The translations under genes were made by a program, and so were the position numbers. Shown here in pieces: positions 21,301 to 33,264 of a stretch of DNA of 64,000 nt (its first letter is position 1; each line of letters opens with the position of its first letter). Source of the stretch: Macrotis lagotis. Its lineage: Eukaryota; Chordata; Mammalia; Peramelemorphia; Peramelidae. The stretch spans positions 618,188,974-618,252,973 of the forward strand of contig NC_133666.1 in assembly GCF_037893015.1 (NCBI RefSeq), given 5' to 3'. The notes under the pieces were generated by a model. That model was not told the DNA's origin, did no database searches, and worked only from the letters and a program-made list of their open reading frames with translations.

Positions 21301-21720
21301 TCAGGCCCACCCCCCTTCCTCCACTCTTTCCTCCACCAGCTGAGCCTGAGAATGACCTGAGAAATCAGCGCTGGACCTCAGATGACCTCAGTTTCCTCAA
21401 CTGTAAAATAGACCAGATTCCTTGGAAGCTGCCTGGGTATGCCGCCTGTCTCAGAAAGCCTGATTCTGCCTCCCTATCTTGGGAGCTCACTTCCTATTTC
21501 ACAGGGACTGCCAGTAGCTCACTGTGATGTATCTTTGGGTGAATCCCTTCCCCTCTCTGATCTCTATGTTCTTTGTCTTTAAAACGATGTATGAGGATTA
21601 TATTTGATGGTCTCTAAGAGTTCTATTCAATGTCTCTAAGCAATCCTGATAGAGCATACTGGTCACCTCCCCCTCCCCAAATTCTGCTTCTTCACCAGCT
21701 TATGGGTGTCTTTCTTCTTG
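21301..21720. other. Intergenic with a MIR3-like piece
   Basis: 21515-21635 resembles a SINE 3' half (CTTTGTCTTTAAAACGATG). The remainder is unassigned. Confidence 0.35.
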
Positions 21721-22290
21721 TCTCCTTAGTTGTGGAAGAACATAGAAGTTAAGCAGTCAGCTAGTGTGACTATAATTGGACAGGAATCACCTCCAAATCC
21801 TCCAAAGAAGTCTCTTCAGCCTCTACATAATGACTTACAGTCATGGGGAGCTCACTATTTGCTGAGCCAGTATATTTCACTTTGTATAGCTCATATTATT
21901 AGGGAGTTTTTCCTTAAATTGTGCCAAAATCTCCCTGCATGTTGTGTCAAATTGAATTCCCTCCATTCATTGTTCTTAATTCTGCTCTTAAGTCCAAGCA
22001 GAATAAGACAAACCCTTCTTCCAAGTGATGTCTTTTAAATATTGTGAGATAGTTGTTGCCTTTCTCCCTTACTAACTGCACTTCCTGCTCCAGACTTTTC
22101 CTCAGACTTCTCCTCTCTGGGATGAATATCTGAGTTCCTTCAACTAATCTTCCAATCCCCTCCTAGTCTCAGTTGCCCTCTTCTGGATATATTCTAGATT
22201 ATATTTTCCTCAAAATGCAGGGTCCCTAACTAAATGGAATGCTTGAGATGAGCTTGTTAGTGTAGATTTTTACTTGTGCTTCATCAATTA
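21721..22290 (-). repeat. CR1/L3-type LINE relic
   Basis: Antisense: GGGGAGCTCACTATTTGCTG, AGGGAGTTTTTCCTTAAATT, GTTGCCCTCTTCTGGATATA, ACTAAATGGAATGCTTGAG. Confidence 0.5.
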
Positions 22291-22683
22291 TGTGAGATAA
22301 GTTTTCCCCCTACCTCCCTTTCCTTCCTTAGAGCATCCTTTCCCTCGTCCTTTCCCATATTCTTTTCTTCTAATTCATCAAAATATAACAAAAACCATTC
22401 CCAATTTCTCCATCTTAATTGATTCCTCTGTGATTCCTACTGACATTACAATTTTCAGGGGTTATTTGTGTCACTCCAGTCTCCATTAGAATCTAAATAT
22501 TTCATCCATATAAAGTCTTTTCCAATTGCCTACTTGTATTTTCATGTTGTATTTCCCTTTATTCTATATTGTACTTCAAAATTTCTAATCAGCTCTTGTC
22601 TTTTCATCAGTAGCACTTAGACAGTTTTATTTTATTAATGGTTCATTTTCCTCCTATAAGATTATGTTCAATTTTTGTATCTT

Positions 22684-22840
22684 CGGCAAGTCACTTAATG
22701 TCTGTCTACCTCAGTTTCTTCAACTATAAAATAGAGAATAATAGCATCTGCTTTGCAGGATTGTTTCAAGGTTCAAATGACATGTTTTTAAAGCATTTTT
22801 CCCATAGGAGGCATATAAGAAATGTTTGTTTCAATCATTA
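22684..22840 (+). repeat. tRNA-derived SINE, 3' half
   Basis: CGGCAAGTCACTTAATGTCT, TTTGCAGGATTGTTTC. Confidence 0.6.
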
Positions 22841-23464
22841 TGAAGTCCTACTCCTCAGTTCTAGTATTCTATCCCTCACATTCTCCCTTCTGGACAAACA
22901 GAATATTCTTCATTCTATACAAGCTGGGACCCTGAGCCACTTCCTTCCTTCCCCTATGTGTGGGGGCTCAGTGCTGAAGGGCAGAACTCAAAGGTGAGAG
23001 GAGCAGGGGAGAAATCTGTCAAAGAGAACTGGATTCGAAGACAGACCTTTCTACTCAATAAACATAGGGACAACAAAAGTCTGATTCTCTTATTCTAAGA
23101 GGTCAGGATCCCCAAGAACTAAAACCTCTCTGTGAGTGCCATTGTAGAACTAGGATCCCTTAGGGATAGAGGTCTCCCCTCCCCAAGGCCATCAGCTTAG
23201 GGCCTCATGTCACCCCTGTATTCCCAGTGAGGAGCTCCAACTAGTAATCAGGTAACAAATGGGAAAGCTGGAAATGGCACTGGAAATAGGCTGAAGGAAA
23301 AGAAGGATTTCAGAGGGAAATGTACAGAAAAAAACTGCTTTTAGGGTTAGAGCTAGGGTGTAGAGTTTTGAAATTTCACTGAGGCAGAAGAAGGCTGGTT
23401 GACTTTAAGGAACAGAAATAGCCCAGATAGTCCAGCTTCAAGAGAGTATGAAGAGGATAGTGAG
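22841..23464. other. Unassigned intergenic sequence
   Basis: No gene, RNA or repeat recognised. Confidence 0.35.
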
Positions 23465-23645
23465 AAGAGCAATGAATTTGGAGCCAGAAGAGACTTGATT
23501 CAAATCCCATTTTTTTCTATAGTGTGAGCTTGTATAAGTCATTGTTCAATTGTTCTGGCCTCATCTTTCTCCTCTATAAATTGGGAGTGGGGTGGAACAG
23601 ATCATCTCCAAGGTCCTTTCTGGCTCTAAATCTTCTGATTAAGTA
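23465..23645 (+). repeat. MIR3-like SINE
   Basis: TTTGGAGCCAGAAGAGACTT, GGAACAGATCATCTCCAAGG. Confidence 0.6.
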
Positions 23646-24133
23646 TTAGATTACCATAAAGTAAGCCTGTTGAAAATCCAAGATTTAGGGTTTGTATTAA
23701 ATAATCTCTATAGGCCATGGGAAGAGCAAGGAGCCAAGGAGATCACTGAGAATTGGGTCGAAGCACATGGAATGCAGACAGATATAGGTCTCATCTCCCT
23801 CTTAACTCAGCAAATGCCACGTCTCTTTCCTTTCTCTTCCCTTCTTTCTTCTCTTTGGAATAGAGAATATCCAGTGGAAAAGAAGATCTGGCTCTATACA
23901 GTAGGGAAATCCCAACTATTCCTAGGAATTGTGATCCTGGAGAAGAGAAACTAGAGGAAGAGAGGGATTAGATTGAGACTCTTGGAGACTCTGTGCTAGG
24001 AAGGACCATCAAAATCATGTTTTCCCATTCTCTTAATGTACAGAGAGGGGAAAAAGGGGTCTTGATCATCAAGTTCCCCAAAGAGTCATAGAGCACAGTG
24101 GGAAGGAGAATGGGGAAACCCAGTCCTAAGTGT
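23646..24133. other. Unassigned intergenic sequence
   Basis: Includes a MIR-like end near 23990-24080. No coding evidence for the 94-codon ORF at 23670. Confidence 0.35.
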
Positions 24134-24470
24134 CAAATGACTTGGAGATTCTATTCATGGAAGCTGGCTCCACCCTTGGACTACTTCAGCTTCTCACAAT
24201 AGAAGTACCCTTTGCCCCTTGGGTCTCCCCTTCTGATTGGCTGATTCCTCCCAGAATCTGTATTTAAGGAGGATGTCTCTGGACTTTCTCATCATGCTTC
24301 ACCAAATATAGTAGTTGTCTGTCTGTCTCATCCCTCACTCCCTTCAACTCTCTTTTATATATTGTCTTCCTACTAAAATATAAGCTCTTTGAGGCCAAGA
24401 CCTATCTTTCTGTTGATTTAATATTTTGGTACATAGTAAGCACGAAATAAATGCCTATTGATGGCTGACT
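24134..24470 (+). repeat. Promoter-bearing repeat, class uncertain (LTR-like or L2-end-like), copy 1
   Basis: CTGATTGGCTGATTCC (inverted CCAAT), then GTATTTAAGG (TATA-like), then AATAAA about 186 bp on. The same layout appears at 28380-28645. The 3' part resembles an L2 3' end. Confidence 0.5.
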
Positions 24471-24554
24471 TCCCATGTGAACTTGAGGAGTCAATCTCCC
24501 TCTATCTCATTAGATTTAGATTTAATGATAATATAGTCTATATTATAGTAGTAT

Positions 24555-24772
24555 ATATATTTTAAGGTTTTTACAAAACCCTTTATAAATATTATCACAT
24601 TTGAGCACAACAAACCTGGGAGGTAGATGCTGATATTATCACCATTTTGCAGATGAGGAAACTGAGGCAGGCATCAATTAAATGACTTGTCTGGGATGAT
24701 CCAGTTAGAGAGTGTCCAAGGCTGGATTTGAACTTGGGTATTCTTATCCATTGCACCAGCTAGCTGTCTATT
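24555..24772 (+). repeat. MIR/CORE-SINE, near full length
   Basis: TTTACAAAACCCTTTATAAA, GCAGATGAGGAAACTGAGGC, GCACCAGCTAGCTGTC. Confidence 0.85.
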
Positions 24773-24879
24773 AAAAAAAATCAACTGGACAAGTACAGAA
24801 TAGGTGAAACTTGGCCAGAAAACAGTTTGTGTGAAATAGCTGTAGGGAATACAGTGACCACCTTCGAGATCATTTACCA

Positions 24880-25030
24880 GGAGTTCTTAACATAGGGTCC
24901 ATAAACATTTTTAATTGAGTAATTATTTTAGTATATTTCATTTCCTTTGAAATGCTCTGTGTTTATTTAATGCATTTAAAAATATTCTTCTGGGGATGGG
25001 GGAGATTGGCTTCACTATAATGTCAACAAA
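24880..25030. repeat. Pan-mammalian repeat, class not assigned
   Basis: GAGTTCTTAACATAGGGTCC, AATGCATTTAAAAATATTCT: text I associate with an old mammalian interspersed repeat (possibly a DNA transposon). Confidence 0.35.
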
Positions 25031-25079
25031 TCTATAATACAAAAAAGGTTTTAGATATATGATACAAAAATTTCCTCTA

Positions 25080-25205
25080 ACTCCCTTATTTGAAAGGAGA
25101 AAAAATTGAACCACAGGGAGAAGAAATTCCTTTCCAAGGTTATGCAGGAAGTAATAAATGCATCAAGATTCAGATTCAACCCAACTTTGCTAGCATGCTG
25201 TACAA
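25080..25205 (+). repeat. MIR-like fragment
   Basis: GAACCACAGGGAGAAGAAAT, CCAAGGTTATGCAGGAAG. Confidence 0.45.
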
Positions 25206-25890
25206 CAGACATAAGGCCATCTACCTGGGCTTTCATTTCCCAGAGACTAGTAGTACCTGGGCCAAAAGAATATTTCAACATGAGGAAGAAATAGAAATCC
25301 TGGGGGAAGAGAGAAAGCAGAGATAACCCAAGGGATTGGGGAGAAGGGATTGTGGAAGAGTGAGAGGGAGGGGGAGAAGGAAAATGAAGGAATGAGGAAA
25401 CAGAACTCAGAGAGTCTTGAGCTGTTGAGGGTGAAGAATTACTAAGAATTTAAGCCTGAAGTAACTTACAAGCAGGCCATCTACCAAAAGAAGGGGAGAC
25501 TATGGAATCTCAAAATAACAGCAGCAAATTGAGTAGTATGATGGTTGGCCTCTTTATGCAGCCAGACTCACAGCTGCCCAGTATTTGCATTGTTTTCCCC
25601 CATTTGGGGGCAGAAATCTGAATAAAGGGGATCTTTGGGTATAAGAAAGAATATTAGAGTTGGAAGGACTTAAGGACCATCTTCTCCAGGGTTTCTGGTA
25701 CAACAGAATCCCCTCCTGTTATGTTGTGCAGTATAGACAAGTCTTGTTGGAGGGGGACAGATCTCAACCTGTCCCTTAAGGATAAAGTCCCTAGAAGTTC
25801 TGCAAGTTGCATGACTTTTTTCTTGAAGAATCCAAGGGGAAGCCACACTTTCCCCAGGTAATTTCTTCTTTTGAGTAGCTCTAAGTGACA
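25206..25890. other. Unassigned intergenic sequence
   Basis: Contains a GA-rich patch at 25350-25400 and a CCCCCATTTGGGGG palindrome at 25597-25610. No gene recognised. Confidence 0.4.
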
Positions 25891-25891
25891 T

Positions 25892-26180
25892 CAGGCAGCT
25901 GGGTGGATAGAACATGAGACTGGAGTCAGAAAGTCTCATTTTCGTGGGTTCAAATCTGGCCTCCCACACTTAATAGCAGTGTCTTTGTTTACCTTGGGAA
26001 AGTCACTTAATCTTTGTTTGCCTTTATTTCCTCATCTGCAAAATGAGGATAATGGCAATGCTTACCTCCTAAAGTTGTTGGTGAGAATTAAATATTTGCA
26101 AAATACTTGGCATAGTATCTGATATATAGTAGGTGCCATACATGTTAGTTTTGTTATTGTTACTATTATTATTAATTTAT
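25892..26180 (+). repeat. tRNA-derived SINE with ATT-rich 3' end, full length
   Basis: AGGCAGCTGGGTGGATAG, TTGGGAAAGTCACTTAATC, GTTGTTGGTGAGAATTAAAT, TGTTACTATTATTATT. Confidence 0.85.
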
Positions 26181-26329
26181 TAGTAGTAGTATTATCCCCA
26201 TCTTCATTCCTTGCCCCTCCCCTGATCCGCAATATGGGAGGGAGGAAAAGAAGTCACCCAGGGCCTTGGGACCAGCTGACCTCTGAAGAAATTTATCTCA
26301 AAGAGCTAGGGGCTCTGAGAGATGTTAAA

Positions 26330-26650
26330 TAGCCCCTTCGCCTAGAATCGTAGGCTCTTAGGGCTGGGAGGATCTAAGAGATGATGTAGTCTAATTCTTT
26401 CTAGTGTAGTCTCCCAGGCAGGGAGCCATCTAGTGTTGGCCCTTCTGCTGGCTATGGGCCACTGGGGGAAAAATATTTAGCCTCTCTAGGGCTCAGTTTC
26501 CTCATCAGTAAGACATAGAGGTTGAGTTAGAGCCAAAATATCAGAGCTGGAAAGAATTTTAGAAACCATTGAATCTAAACCTCACATTTTACAGGTGGGG
26601 AAACAGAGGCCCAGAAAGTGGAGGTGACATATCTAAGAGACTGACCCCCT
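26330..26650 (+). repeat. MIR-core SINE relics
   Basis: TAGGGCTGGGAGGATCTAAG, CTCACATTTTACAGGTGGGG, GAGGCCCAGAAAGTGGAGG. Confidence 0.55.
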
Positions 26651-27242
26651 AACCCTCTGTTCTTAGTACTTCCTTATATCAAAGTTCTCTCCAGTTCTGA
26701 AATCCTTCCATTACCGGAGTGCCCACTGCCATTCCTTCCTCCCTTCAGTCAACCCCTTCCCTATCAGACTGTCCTGACTTCTCCTTTTAATGAAATTGGC
26801 CTCCCCGAATTTCCTCCTTTTGCTCCTTCAGCCTTGAGCTGTCAAGAGGACTAAGCTTAACTTCCCTACCCCTGCAGCCTCTTTGAGACTGTGACCAGAG
26901 CCTGCTCCAAGGTTCTGTAGCTCTGAAGTGGTCTGGCCCAGCCTAGACTGGCCAGAGGGCTGGAGCCGGAGGGGCTGTGGGTCAAGTGTCACTTCTGGGG
27001 AAGACACTGCTCCAAGGGTCCTGGAGTCTAGGCCTTTATAGAGCATGGGGAAGGGTCATAGGAATGATTAGAAGAGGGGATTAGGTCTGACCTGGGCCTT
27101 GCCCTCCCCACCCCCAGCCCTCTTCCAGGAACTGATTTGGCTGGATGCCTGAGGCCAGACAGCAGGAGCTGCTGACAAGCCCAAAGAGTGCAGAAGGGCA
27201 GGCTACTGCCCAGGCCCTGTATCCCAGAAGGGGGGGGGGGGT
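26651..27242. other. Unassigned, moderately GC-rich intergenic sequence
   Basis: No gene, RNA or repeat recognised. It ends in a G-run immediately before the assembly gap. Confidence 0.4.
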
Positions 27243-27342
27243 NNNNNNNNNNNNNNNNNNNNNNNNNNNNNNNNNNNNNNNNNNNNNNNNNNNNNNNNNN
27301 NNNNNNNNNNNNNNNNNNNNNNNNNNNNNNNNNNNNNNNNNN
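27243..27342. other. Assembly gap (100 N) inside a poly-G tract
   Basis: Exactly 100 N, flanked by a G-run on the left (27231-27241) and 14 G on the right (27343-27356). True length unknown. ORFs read through the N run are artefacts. Confidence 0.98.
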
Positions 27343-27836
27343 GGGGGGGGGGGGGGTTGTTGACTGGACGATGGAGACAGTGGGGGAGTTCAGGCTAGAA
27401 AGCCCCTTTGGGAATGAGGAGGGTTCAGCCCCCTCATCCCCATCATCAGGGAAGGAGAGAGAGAGAGGACAAGATGGAATGGAGTGGGGAGGGGCCCCTG
27501 GAGAATCAGGAAATAAAGGCAGAGAAGTCAGAGAGGTCAGGAAACAGGGAACACCAGGAAGAGTTCCAGAACATCTTCAATAAGGTGTCCATAATGGGAT
27601 TGATTGTGGGCTTTAGTAAAGGAAGTGATGATCACCAAGGGCCGAGCATGGTCGGCTTCAGGAAAAACAGGCCTCCTATTCAGAATGAGTATGGAGTGGA
27701 GTGAGAGTCAAGGAGAATGTTGTAGACACCCCCAGTGTTGAGATGGGCTCCTGTCCCTGTCTCTGAATCCCATGTGTTTAGTGATAGGCCTTGCAGATAT
27801 CAGATCCTTAATAAACCTTTATTCAATTTCAGTAGA
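27343..27836. other. Unassigned intergenic sequence right of the gap
   Basis: G-rich, no gene recognised; an L2-end-like AATAAACCTTTATTCAATTT at 27811. Confidence 0.35.
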
Positions 27837-28370
27837 TGTCGCTAATCTGGATTTTGGCAGAGCCATTGACCAAGTCTCTCATTGTTGTCCTTGGAGATAA
27901 GTAGAGAGGTGTGGGGTAGAACTCAGGACAGTCGGGTGACTTTAGAACTGCTTAAATAATAACAGCTGTTCATCCTCATATAGTGGCTTAAGGCTTACAA
28001 ACTGTTTACCGCAACAATCCTATAGTATAGAACTAAGGGGAAGTCATTAATGGATTGGAAAGTCAGTCAGTAAACATTTATTAAGGGCCTACTTAATAAG
28101 TAGGTGGTGCTAAGTCCTGAGGGACAAAAAGAAACAGAACAAACCAAACAACCAGTCCCTTTCCTTAGATTTCCTCAAAATCAAAAAAGGGGAAAGTCTC
28201 TAGTGGAGGGCTCCAGGGATCTGTCCTTGGTTCTACACTGTTCAGCATTTTATTTATAACCTGCATGAAGGTGGAGATAACATGTTTATCTAATTTGCAG
28301 ATGGCATTGAAGATGAAAGTGCTGACAGGAACCCATAAAAGATCACTTCAACACTTGAAGTCACACAGTG
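27837..28370 (+). repeat. CR1-type LINE fragment split by MIR and L2 pieces
   Basis: 27837-27960 encodes a decayed LDF.RAIDQVSH (RT motif LDFSKAFDTVSH). 28195-28370 resembles the later GVPQGS...FADD region. 27960-28190 holds MIR-like and L2-like text. Confidence 0.5.
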
Positions 28371-28379
28371 ACAGTATCC

Positions 28380-28645
28380 AGGGTCCCCTCTGCCTCTCCT
28401 GCTGATTGGATGGCTCCTCCCAGAACCTGCATTTAAGAAGGTCAGTCAGGGCTTCATTCCTCTCCAGGCTGCACCTAGACTTTCTCTACCACGCTGCCAA
28501 GCAGGCTATCTTGCCGCTTTACTTCTCCCATTAGACTGCAAGCTCCTTGAGGGTAGGGACTGACCTTGTGCTTATATTTGTTCCCAGTGTTTAGCATAGT
28601 GACTGGCCCATAATAAGCCCTTAATAAATGCTTGTTGACTGAATG
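28380..28645 (+). repeat. Promoter-bearing repeat, class uncertain, copy 2
   Basis: CTGATTGGATGGCTCCTCCC, GCATTTAAGAAGG, then AATAAA about 190 bp on and TGCTTGTTGACTGAATGAA. Confidence 0.55.
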
Positions 28646-29300
28646 AAGAATAAAGCTTGGATTTGCCCTTCTTGGTTCTAGAAGATAGAATTAGGAGTAA
28701 TAGAGGTGCTGAGCTGGGGTGATGGGAGTGGGGAGTGGATAGGGAAGGGTTACAGAGAAGTAGAGATTTGGGCTTCCTCTAAGGAGAAAAGTGGAATCGG
28801 CTGCTTTAGCAGCATCTTTCCTGTCACCAGAAGTGTTCAAGTGGAGACTAGCTGACCATTCTTTGGGAATGTCATAGAATTTTTGCTCAGATATAGGCAC
28901 TGGATGTCCTCTGAGGGACATAGAAGTATGGAATTTTATAGTTATTTTCCCAGGGCAAGGGCAAGGGCAAGGGCAAGGAAAATGTATTCCTACATTCTCC
29001 TAAATACACTTACATACTCATCTCTTGTCTTGGGGTCTGAGACCTTATGGGCACCCTGGTCCATATTAGACTCATCCCTAGAGACAAAAGAGGACCAGGG
29101 AGAGACCTGGCTCCTAGGTCCTTAGTATCTGCATGACCTCTGAACTCAAGGGAGGGGATGGTGGAGAACAGGGGCCAGGGTGCCTACAAGGAGAATATCA
29201 GCAAAGGTTTTAAGATTTTGGCCAAGCTACTCCAAACCAAAGAGGAGGAAAATGATCCTAGGGATGGGTGACTGTATGGAGGGGTCAAGGAATAATTTGG
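28646..29300. other. Unassigned intergenic sequence with a short (GGGCAA)n
   Basis: GGGCAA repeats about 4.5 times at 28953-28978. No gene recognised. Confidence 0.4.
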
Positions 29301-29303
29301 TAT

Positions 29304-29349
<46 letters not shown>

Positions 29350-29403
29350 ATATATATATATGTATATATATACATATATATATATAAATATACACATATA
29401 TGG
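29301..29403. repeat. (TG)n followed by (TA)n-rich compound microsatellite
   Basis: Pure TG to 29347, then alternating TA/CATA to 29403. Confidence 0.97.
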
Positions 29404-29790
29404 TATAAGAAACTGGGGAAATAGTCCTCAAGAATGCAGAGAGGAGCTAAATGATAAGGGGCCAGCTTAGACCTAAGAGGATGATAAGGGCATTGGGAAT
29501 GGGAGACTAGGATACTTACTTTCAAGAGGGAAGAAGGAATGGATCCTAGGGATGTCCCACATCTTGGAGCTCTGCTTCTGAATGTTTGAATACCTAAGGG
29601 TCCCTGGGAATGGGCTCCATTTCTTGGGCAAGTCTTGAGGGTTTAGTCAGAAGACACCACACTCACTTTCCCACTACTGAATCCTTAGATCAGAAAGAGG
29701 AAAGAAGCCGAGTTTGAGATACCAATTCCTTCTTGTCTGTATATTCATGTAATATGTGAGTCCCTGGTTGTAGGGAAGAAATGATGAGTG

Positions 29791-29793
<3 letters not shown>
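29404..29793. other. Unassigned intergenic sequence
   Basis: Nothing recognised. Confidence 0.3.

Positions 29794-29851
<58 letters not shown>
29794..29851. repeat. (GT)n microsatellite
   Basis: About 29 units; the Cys-Val and Thr-His ORFs here are artefacts. Confidence 0.97.
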
Positions 29852-29854
<3 letters not shown>

Positions 29855-30364
29855 GTTTTCTTCCTATTCCATCTACTCAATCTGTTCCAACACAAGCAAC
29901 ATACTTTCATCCTCACCTCCCCCAATACCTGCCCATATTCCATTCAACTTTTATTCTATCCCAAAATACAGTGGCAGAAACTGAAGAAGAACGACTCCAG
30001 GATTTCTATCACTTTTCTAGAATCACAAAATTGTACAGCTCAGTCCTACACTCAGTAGAGAGAAACCCATCCCAAATAATACCTATGTAGATACAGCTTC
30101 CCTAATATTCATTTTAACTCTAATCCTGTATTCTATAGACACATCTCACAGAGATGCCCTGCCAAGACATACCACACAAACCTAATGTAATTCCAACATT
30201 ACAAATCATCCAACACAGACACCCTCCCATACTGCTCAATAATGGAGTTCTCTCAACCAACCACTCAAAGAGCTCCTTAAAGATAAAGCATGCCCACATT
30301 CCCATACACATACCCTTATCACATTCCCTAATCATGAAAGCAAAATTCAATAAAAATACAAACA
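29852..30364. other. Unassigned intergenic sequence
   Basis: C- and A-rich, no gene or repeat recognised. Confidence 0.3.
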
Positions 30365-31140
30365 TGCTGGTGGAACTGTGAAGTCATCCAACTATTCTGG
30401 AAAATTACTTGGAATTATGGTAGAATCATGGAAAATATTTATATCCTTTGACCCAATAGAGCTATTACTGAGCAAATACTTGAAAGAGTTAAACAGAGGA
30501 AACTGTATATTTACCAAAATATTCATAGTAGCTTTTTCTGTGGTTGCAAGAAAAAAAAAAGAAACCAAGTGATTGGATTCTCAACTACTGGGGAATGATT
30601 AAACAACTTGTGAATGAATATAGCAGGGTAGTTAGTTTGGGTAGTGAATAGAGTTCTAAGCCTGGAGATATCTGAGTTCAAATTTGACTTCAGACATTAC
30701 TTATTGTGTGACCCTGAACAAGTCACTCAACCTGATTTTCCTCATCTGTAACACAGTGATAATAGTGTTTCTATTTCCCAGGTTTGTTGTGTCAAAGGAG
30801 ATAACAATTGCAAAGTACTTTGCATAGAACTGGCATGTTAGTTATTATTCTAATGGAATTTTAATGAACTATAAGAAATGGCAAATATGAGATAGGCAGA
30901 GAAACTAGGGAAGAGTTATTTGAACTGATGCAAGCTTCACATCAATGACCAACACGGGTTCCAGAGGACTAAGCTTGGAATACGCCGCCTTCTTCCTCTT
31001 GGTAGAAAGGTATGGAATGAGGCAGGCCTAGTCAGATACAGTCAATATGATGGTTTGTTTTACTTAATTGTATTTTGTGGTTGCAAGGAAGGGTTCTATT
31101 TTGTGTGGAGTTGGCTACTGGGAAACACTGATTTTTTTAA
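30365..31140 (+). repeat. L1 3' end split by a SINE
   Basis: 30365-30620: CCAACTATTCTGGAAAATTA, CTTTGACCCAATAGAGC, TACTGGGGAATGATTAAAC. It resumes at 30853 with TAATGGAATTTTAATG and ACTATAAGAAATGG. The SINE at 30625-30852 interrupts it. Confidence 0.75.
30625..30852 (+). repeat. tRNA-derived SINE with ATT-rich end, nested in L1
   Basis: GTTAGTTTGGGTAGTGAATA head, GTGTGACCCTGAACAAGTC, GGCATGTTAGTTATTATTC. Confidence 0.75.
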
Positions 31141-31259
31141 AAATCAGTAAGACATGAAGAACAAACAGAAAGAGACAAAACACAAACATCAGATGACATA
31201 TCCCAAACACATTAATGCAGGGTCTCCATCCTCTCCTATAGCTCCCATTTGGAGTCAAA

Positions 31260-31812
31260 GAATAAAGCTTCAGGGAGGCCCATTAATTGGGGAATGGCTA
31301 AACAAGTTATATGGAATATTATTGTTCTATAAGAAACCTTAAATGGTCGGACTCTAGAGAGGCATGGAATGACTTACGGGATCTGATGCTGAGTGAAAGG
31401 AGTAGAGCCAAGAGAACAATGTACACATCAACAACATTATGAGATGAACAACCTTGATGGAAGCAGCTCCTCTTGACAGTCCAGAGAGCTACAACAACTG
31501 TATTTGACTGATTGTGGACTATGTTATCCCAAACCAGACAAAACAATCCCAAACAAAACACACAGGGGAAAAACCCCCAAATTTGATGAACATTTTATAA
31601 AACAAGATACTTATGTATCTCTTTCCCTTAATCCTAATTCCTCATGCCAAAGATTACTAATTTGAAAATATGTTTAACAAAATATGTATGTAAAGTGCTA
31701 ACTTGACTATTCCCTGCTGAGGGGAGAGGGGAGGGAAGGGAGGGAAATTATGTAACTTGGAAATATGCTTGTACAAATGGATGAAAATAAATAAATAAAT
31801 TTTAAAAAAAGA
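31260..31812 (+). repeat. L1 3' end with tail
   Basis: ATTGGGGAATGGCTAAACAA, GAGTGAAAGGAGTAGAGCC, AGAACAATGTACACATC, a G-rich stretch GGGGAGAGGGGAGGGAAGGG near 31720, and an AATAAATAAATAAATTTT end. Confidence 0.8.
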
Positions 31813-31970
31813 CTAAATCTTCAAATCTCAGCTCTGTTACTTCCTAGCTATATGATCTTAACAAGTCCCTTCCTTTCCCTGGGACTCAAGTCTCTCATCT
31901 GTAAAATGAAAGGGTGGATTGTATTATCTTTAAGGTCCCTTCCACAGCCAAACTCTTAAGTACAATTTTA
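31813..31970 (+). repeat. MIR3-like SINE
   Basis: TTACTTCCTAGCTATATGAT, CATCTGTAAAATGAAAGGG. Confidence 0.65.
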
Positions 31971-32204
31971 CCCGAAGTCTTTCCTCCCCCTTCAGCATTC
32001 CTTTATTGCCTCTTAGTTTTTAGACCAGGGATTATATGCACTGTAGGCTCTACTGGACTCACAGTTTTCCTCCAGTAGGATGGATAACCAGTCCTCCAAT
32101 GTGTCAATGACTCCCAAAGTGTACCCTCCACCCCTATCATGGGACTTGCTTTGGGATGGTACTTGGGAAACCTAGGATCCTAACTAGTCATTCACACACA
32201 TAAA

Positions 32205-32274
32205 AAAAACACCCACCCACCACAGACACAGAGACAGACATACAGACACAGACACACAGACAGACAGACAAACA

Positions 32275-32314
<40 letters not shown>

Positions 32315-32317
32315 AAA
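32205..32317. repeat. (CA)n/(CAGA)n compound microsatellite
   Basis: CACAGACA-type repeats, then pure (CA)n at 32276-32308. Confidence 0.95.
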
Positions 32318-32790
32318 CTGAAGGGGCTCAGAGGTTGCCAACTGACTATCCTTAATCTCGGGACCCTAAACGAAAAGTGAACACAGTCGGAAACTAGATG
32401 GTTAAGCTGAGGGTCACCCCAGGAGAGAGTAGAATCTGGAAGCCCGAATTCATGACCAGATCAAGCTCCTAAGGAGTTCTACAAGTACTAAGCAATAACT
32501 AAGGACTGCAGGCTTGTGTAGATGATCAGAAATCAGTAAGGTGTCCTCGAGGCTTTTCTTTCTAAGCTAACTTGCCTTCAGCTGTGAGTAAGGCATGAAG
32601 TAGGAAGTTCAGTTTACTCGTCTATAGAAATAAGGATTTTGGAATATATATATATATACACATATATATATATATATTAATGACAATTCCAGCCTTAAAT
32701 TCTCAGAACCTGGGCTGTCAAGTCTGCAGAAGAGAGCAATGAAATAGAAGCAGTTTTGAATTTATATTTAAAGGGAAGTAGGTTTGGATC
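32318..32790. other. Unassigned intergenic sequence with (TA)n
   Basis: (TA)n-type run at 32646-32678; otherwise nothing recognised. Confidence 0.4.
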
Positions 32791-32794
32791 TCTA

Positions 32795-32925
32795 TGCCTC
32801 CGTTGCCTTACCTATATTATGGGGAAAATGTCTCTATTTAGCTCACAGGGTTGCTAGGACAGCCGAATGCAATGTAATCTATAAACCTCTGTATAAATAT
32901 CAACTATTAGTATTAGTATTCTTGA
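32795..32925 (+). repeat. tRNA-derived SINE 3' half
   Basis: GCTCACAGGGTTGCTAGGAC, ATCAACTATTAGTATTAG. Confidence 0.65.
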
Positions 32926-33264
32926 TAGTATTTATCAAGAAATAGGGTTGGATATCATTTCAGGTGAGTATAGATAGTACGTGCTGGGAGGTGCCATCAG
33001 ATTGAGCCAGAAGGAGATTGAGATCTCATCTAGCCCAACACCCTCATTTATTATTATCCATGTTTTAGCAATTATAAATAATATCACTAATATTAATTTG
33101 TATCAAGATATAGAGTTATCAAGGATAGAGAACTGGACAAAGGTGGCCTGAGCTTAGAGCCTGCTTCTTACATTTATAAGATATCTGACCATCAACAAGT
33201 AAGTCATTTAATATCTCTGAGCTAAGGGCAGCTCTCTAAGAACATGAAGTTACAAAGGTTTTTT

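Noticed and set aside
27145..27583. ORFs spanning the N gap
   Set aside because: They are extended through unknown bases and poly-G.
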